Assembly (NCBI GenBank): GCA_025057245.1
Contig: JANWYC010000011.1
Span: 1-13,395, forward strand
Origin: Aquificaceae bacterium
GTDB taxonomy: Bacteria; Aquificota; Aquificia; Aquificales; Aquificaceae
Reading direction: 5' to 3'
Length of the DNA: 13,395 bases
The translations under genes were made by a program, and so were the position numbers. Positions 13,226-13,395 of the stretch are shown in pieces (the first letter of the stretch is position 1; each line of letters begins with the position of its first letter). A model generated the notes under the pieces. The model worked only from the letters and a program-made list of their open reading frames with translations, was not told where the DNA came from and did no database searches.

Positions 13226-13238
13226 GAAGTCTATTTTA

Positions 13239-13395
13239 CATTAACGAGGTGTAAGGTGCCTTATTCAGAGACACTTTCTGATGTCTGATACTCAACCACT
13301 TCAGAGTTTAAGTATAACCTCGCAAGAAGTAGTAAAAACCCGCACGGGTAAAAGGCGAGATATTTATTAGACAATAACATACAAACTTCGTGTAA
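13239..13395. other. Right-edge intergenic DNA with repeat fragments
   Basis: No gene is supported. Bases 13285-13318 resemble 5663-5696 (27 of 34). TTTATTAGACAAT at 13358-13370 recurs on the minus strand near 7917-7929. A short inverted repeat ACCCG-CA-CGGGT lies at 13338-13349; its two-base gap is too small for a hairpin loop, so if anything it is a protein site. Confidence 0.35.

Noticed and set aside
13338..13349. ACCCG-CA-CGGGT as a terminator
   Set aside because: Two-base gap cannot form a loop without losing pairs, and no T-run follows closely.

Overview
This 13.4 kb window reads as ordinary bacterial chromosome from a thermophilic, Gram-negative-type cell, probably of the Aquificaceae (Hydrogenobacter/Thermocrinis/Aquifex-like). 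That placement is inference. It rests on the lysine/glutamate-rich, arginine-AGA/AGG and isoleucine-ATA codon style, tightly overlapping genes, and an outer-membrane (TonB) system together with cell-wall endopeptidases. No taxonomic marker gene is present.

Layout. (i) 1-285: intergenic, with the first bases of a leftward gene and two dispersed-repeat copies. (ii) 286-2178: acetyl-CoA synthetase (acs), rightward, ending in a UUCG-loop terminator that lies inside the last codons of the convergent bactofilin gene. (iii) 2182-3402: leftward, translationally coupled pair of an M23 (LytM) endopeptidase and a bactofilin, a likely cell-shape module. (iv) 3627-5336: leftward exbB-exbD-tonB operon, all overlapping, behind a long leader with a promoter/Fur-box-like stretch and a terminator-like hairpin. 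(v) 5811-7258: leftward maf nucleotide pyrophosphatase and an orphan PhnD-type periplasmic binding protein. (vi) 7260-8959: an insertion-sequence graveyard with a truncated IS5-like transposase, a second transposase fragment in inverted orientation, tandem repeats, and one intact gene (DUF1232/YkvA-like) under a near-consensus promoter. (vii) 8960-11654: rightward operon prmA - M23 endopeptidase - DUF374 acyltransferase, each junction a 4-base ATGA overlap. (viii) 11569-13225: leftward khtT-khtU-like K+/H+ antiporter pair, whose antiporter overlaps the DUF374 gene tail-to-tail by 86 bp.

No obviously new enzymatic system is visible. The less explained signals are: four operon-leading genes (exbB, maf, the phnD-like gene, khtT) whose start codon sits exactly 7 nt after a -10-like hexamer with no Shine-Dalgarno, suggesting leaderless mRNAs; a ~60-nt repeat family just upstream of the acs and DUF1232 promoters whose copies share degenerate reading-frame similarity; a hairpin leader ahead of exbBD-tonB; and a 16-bp perfect palindrome across the phnD-like start codon.
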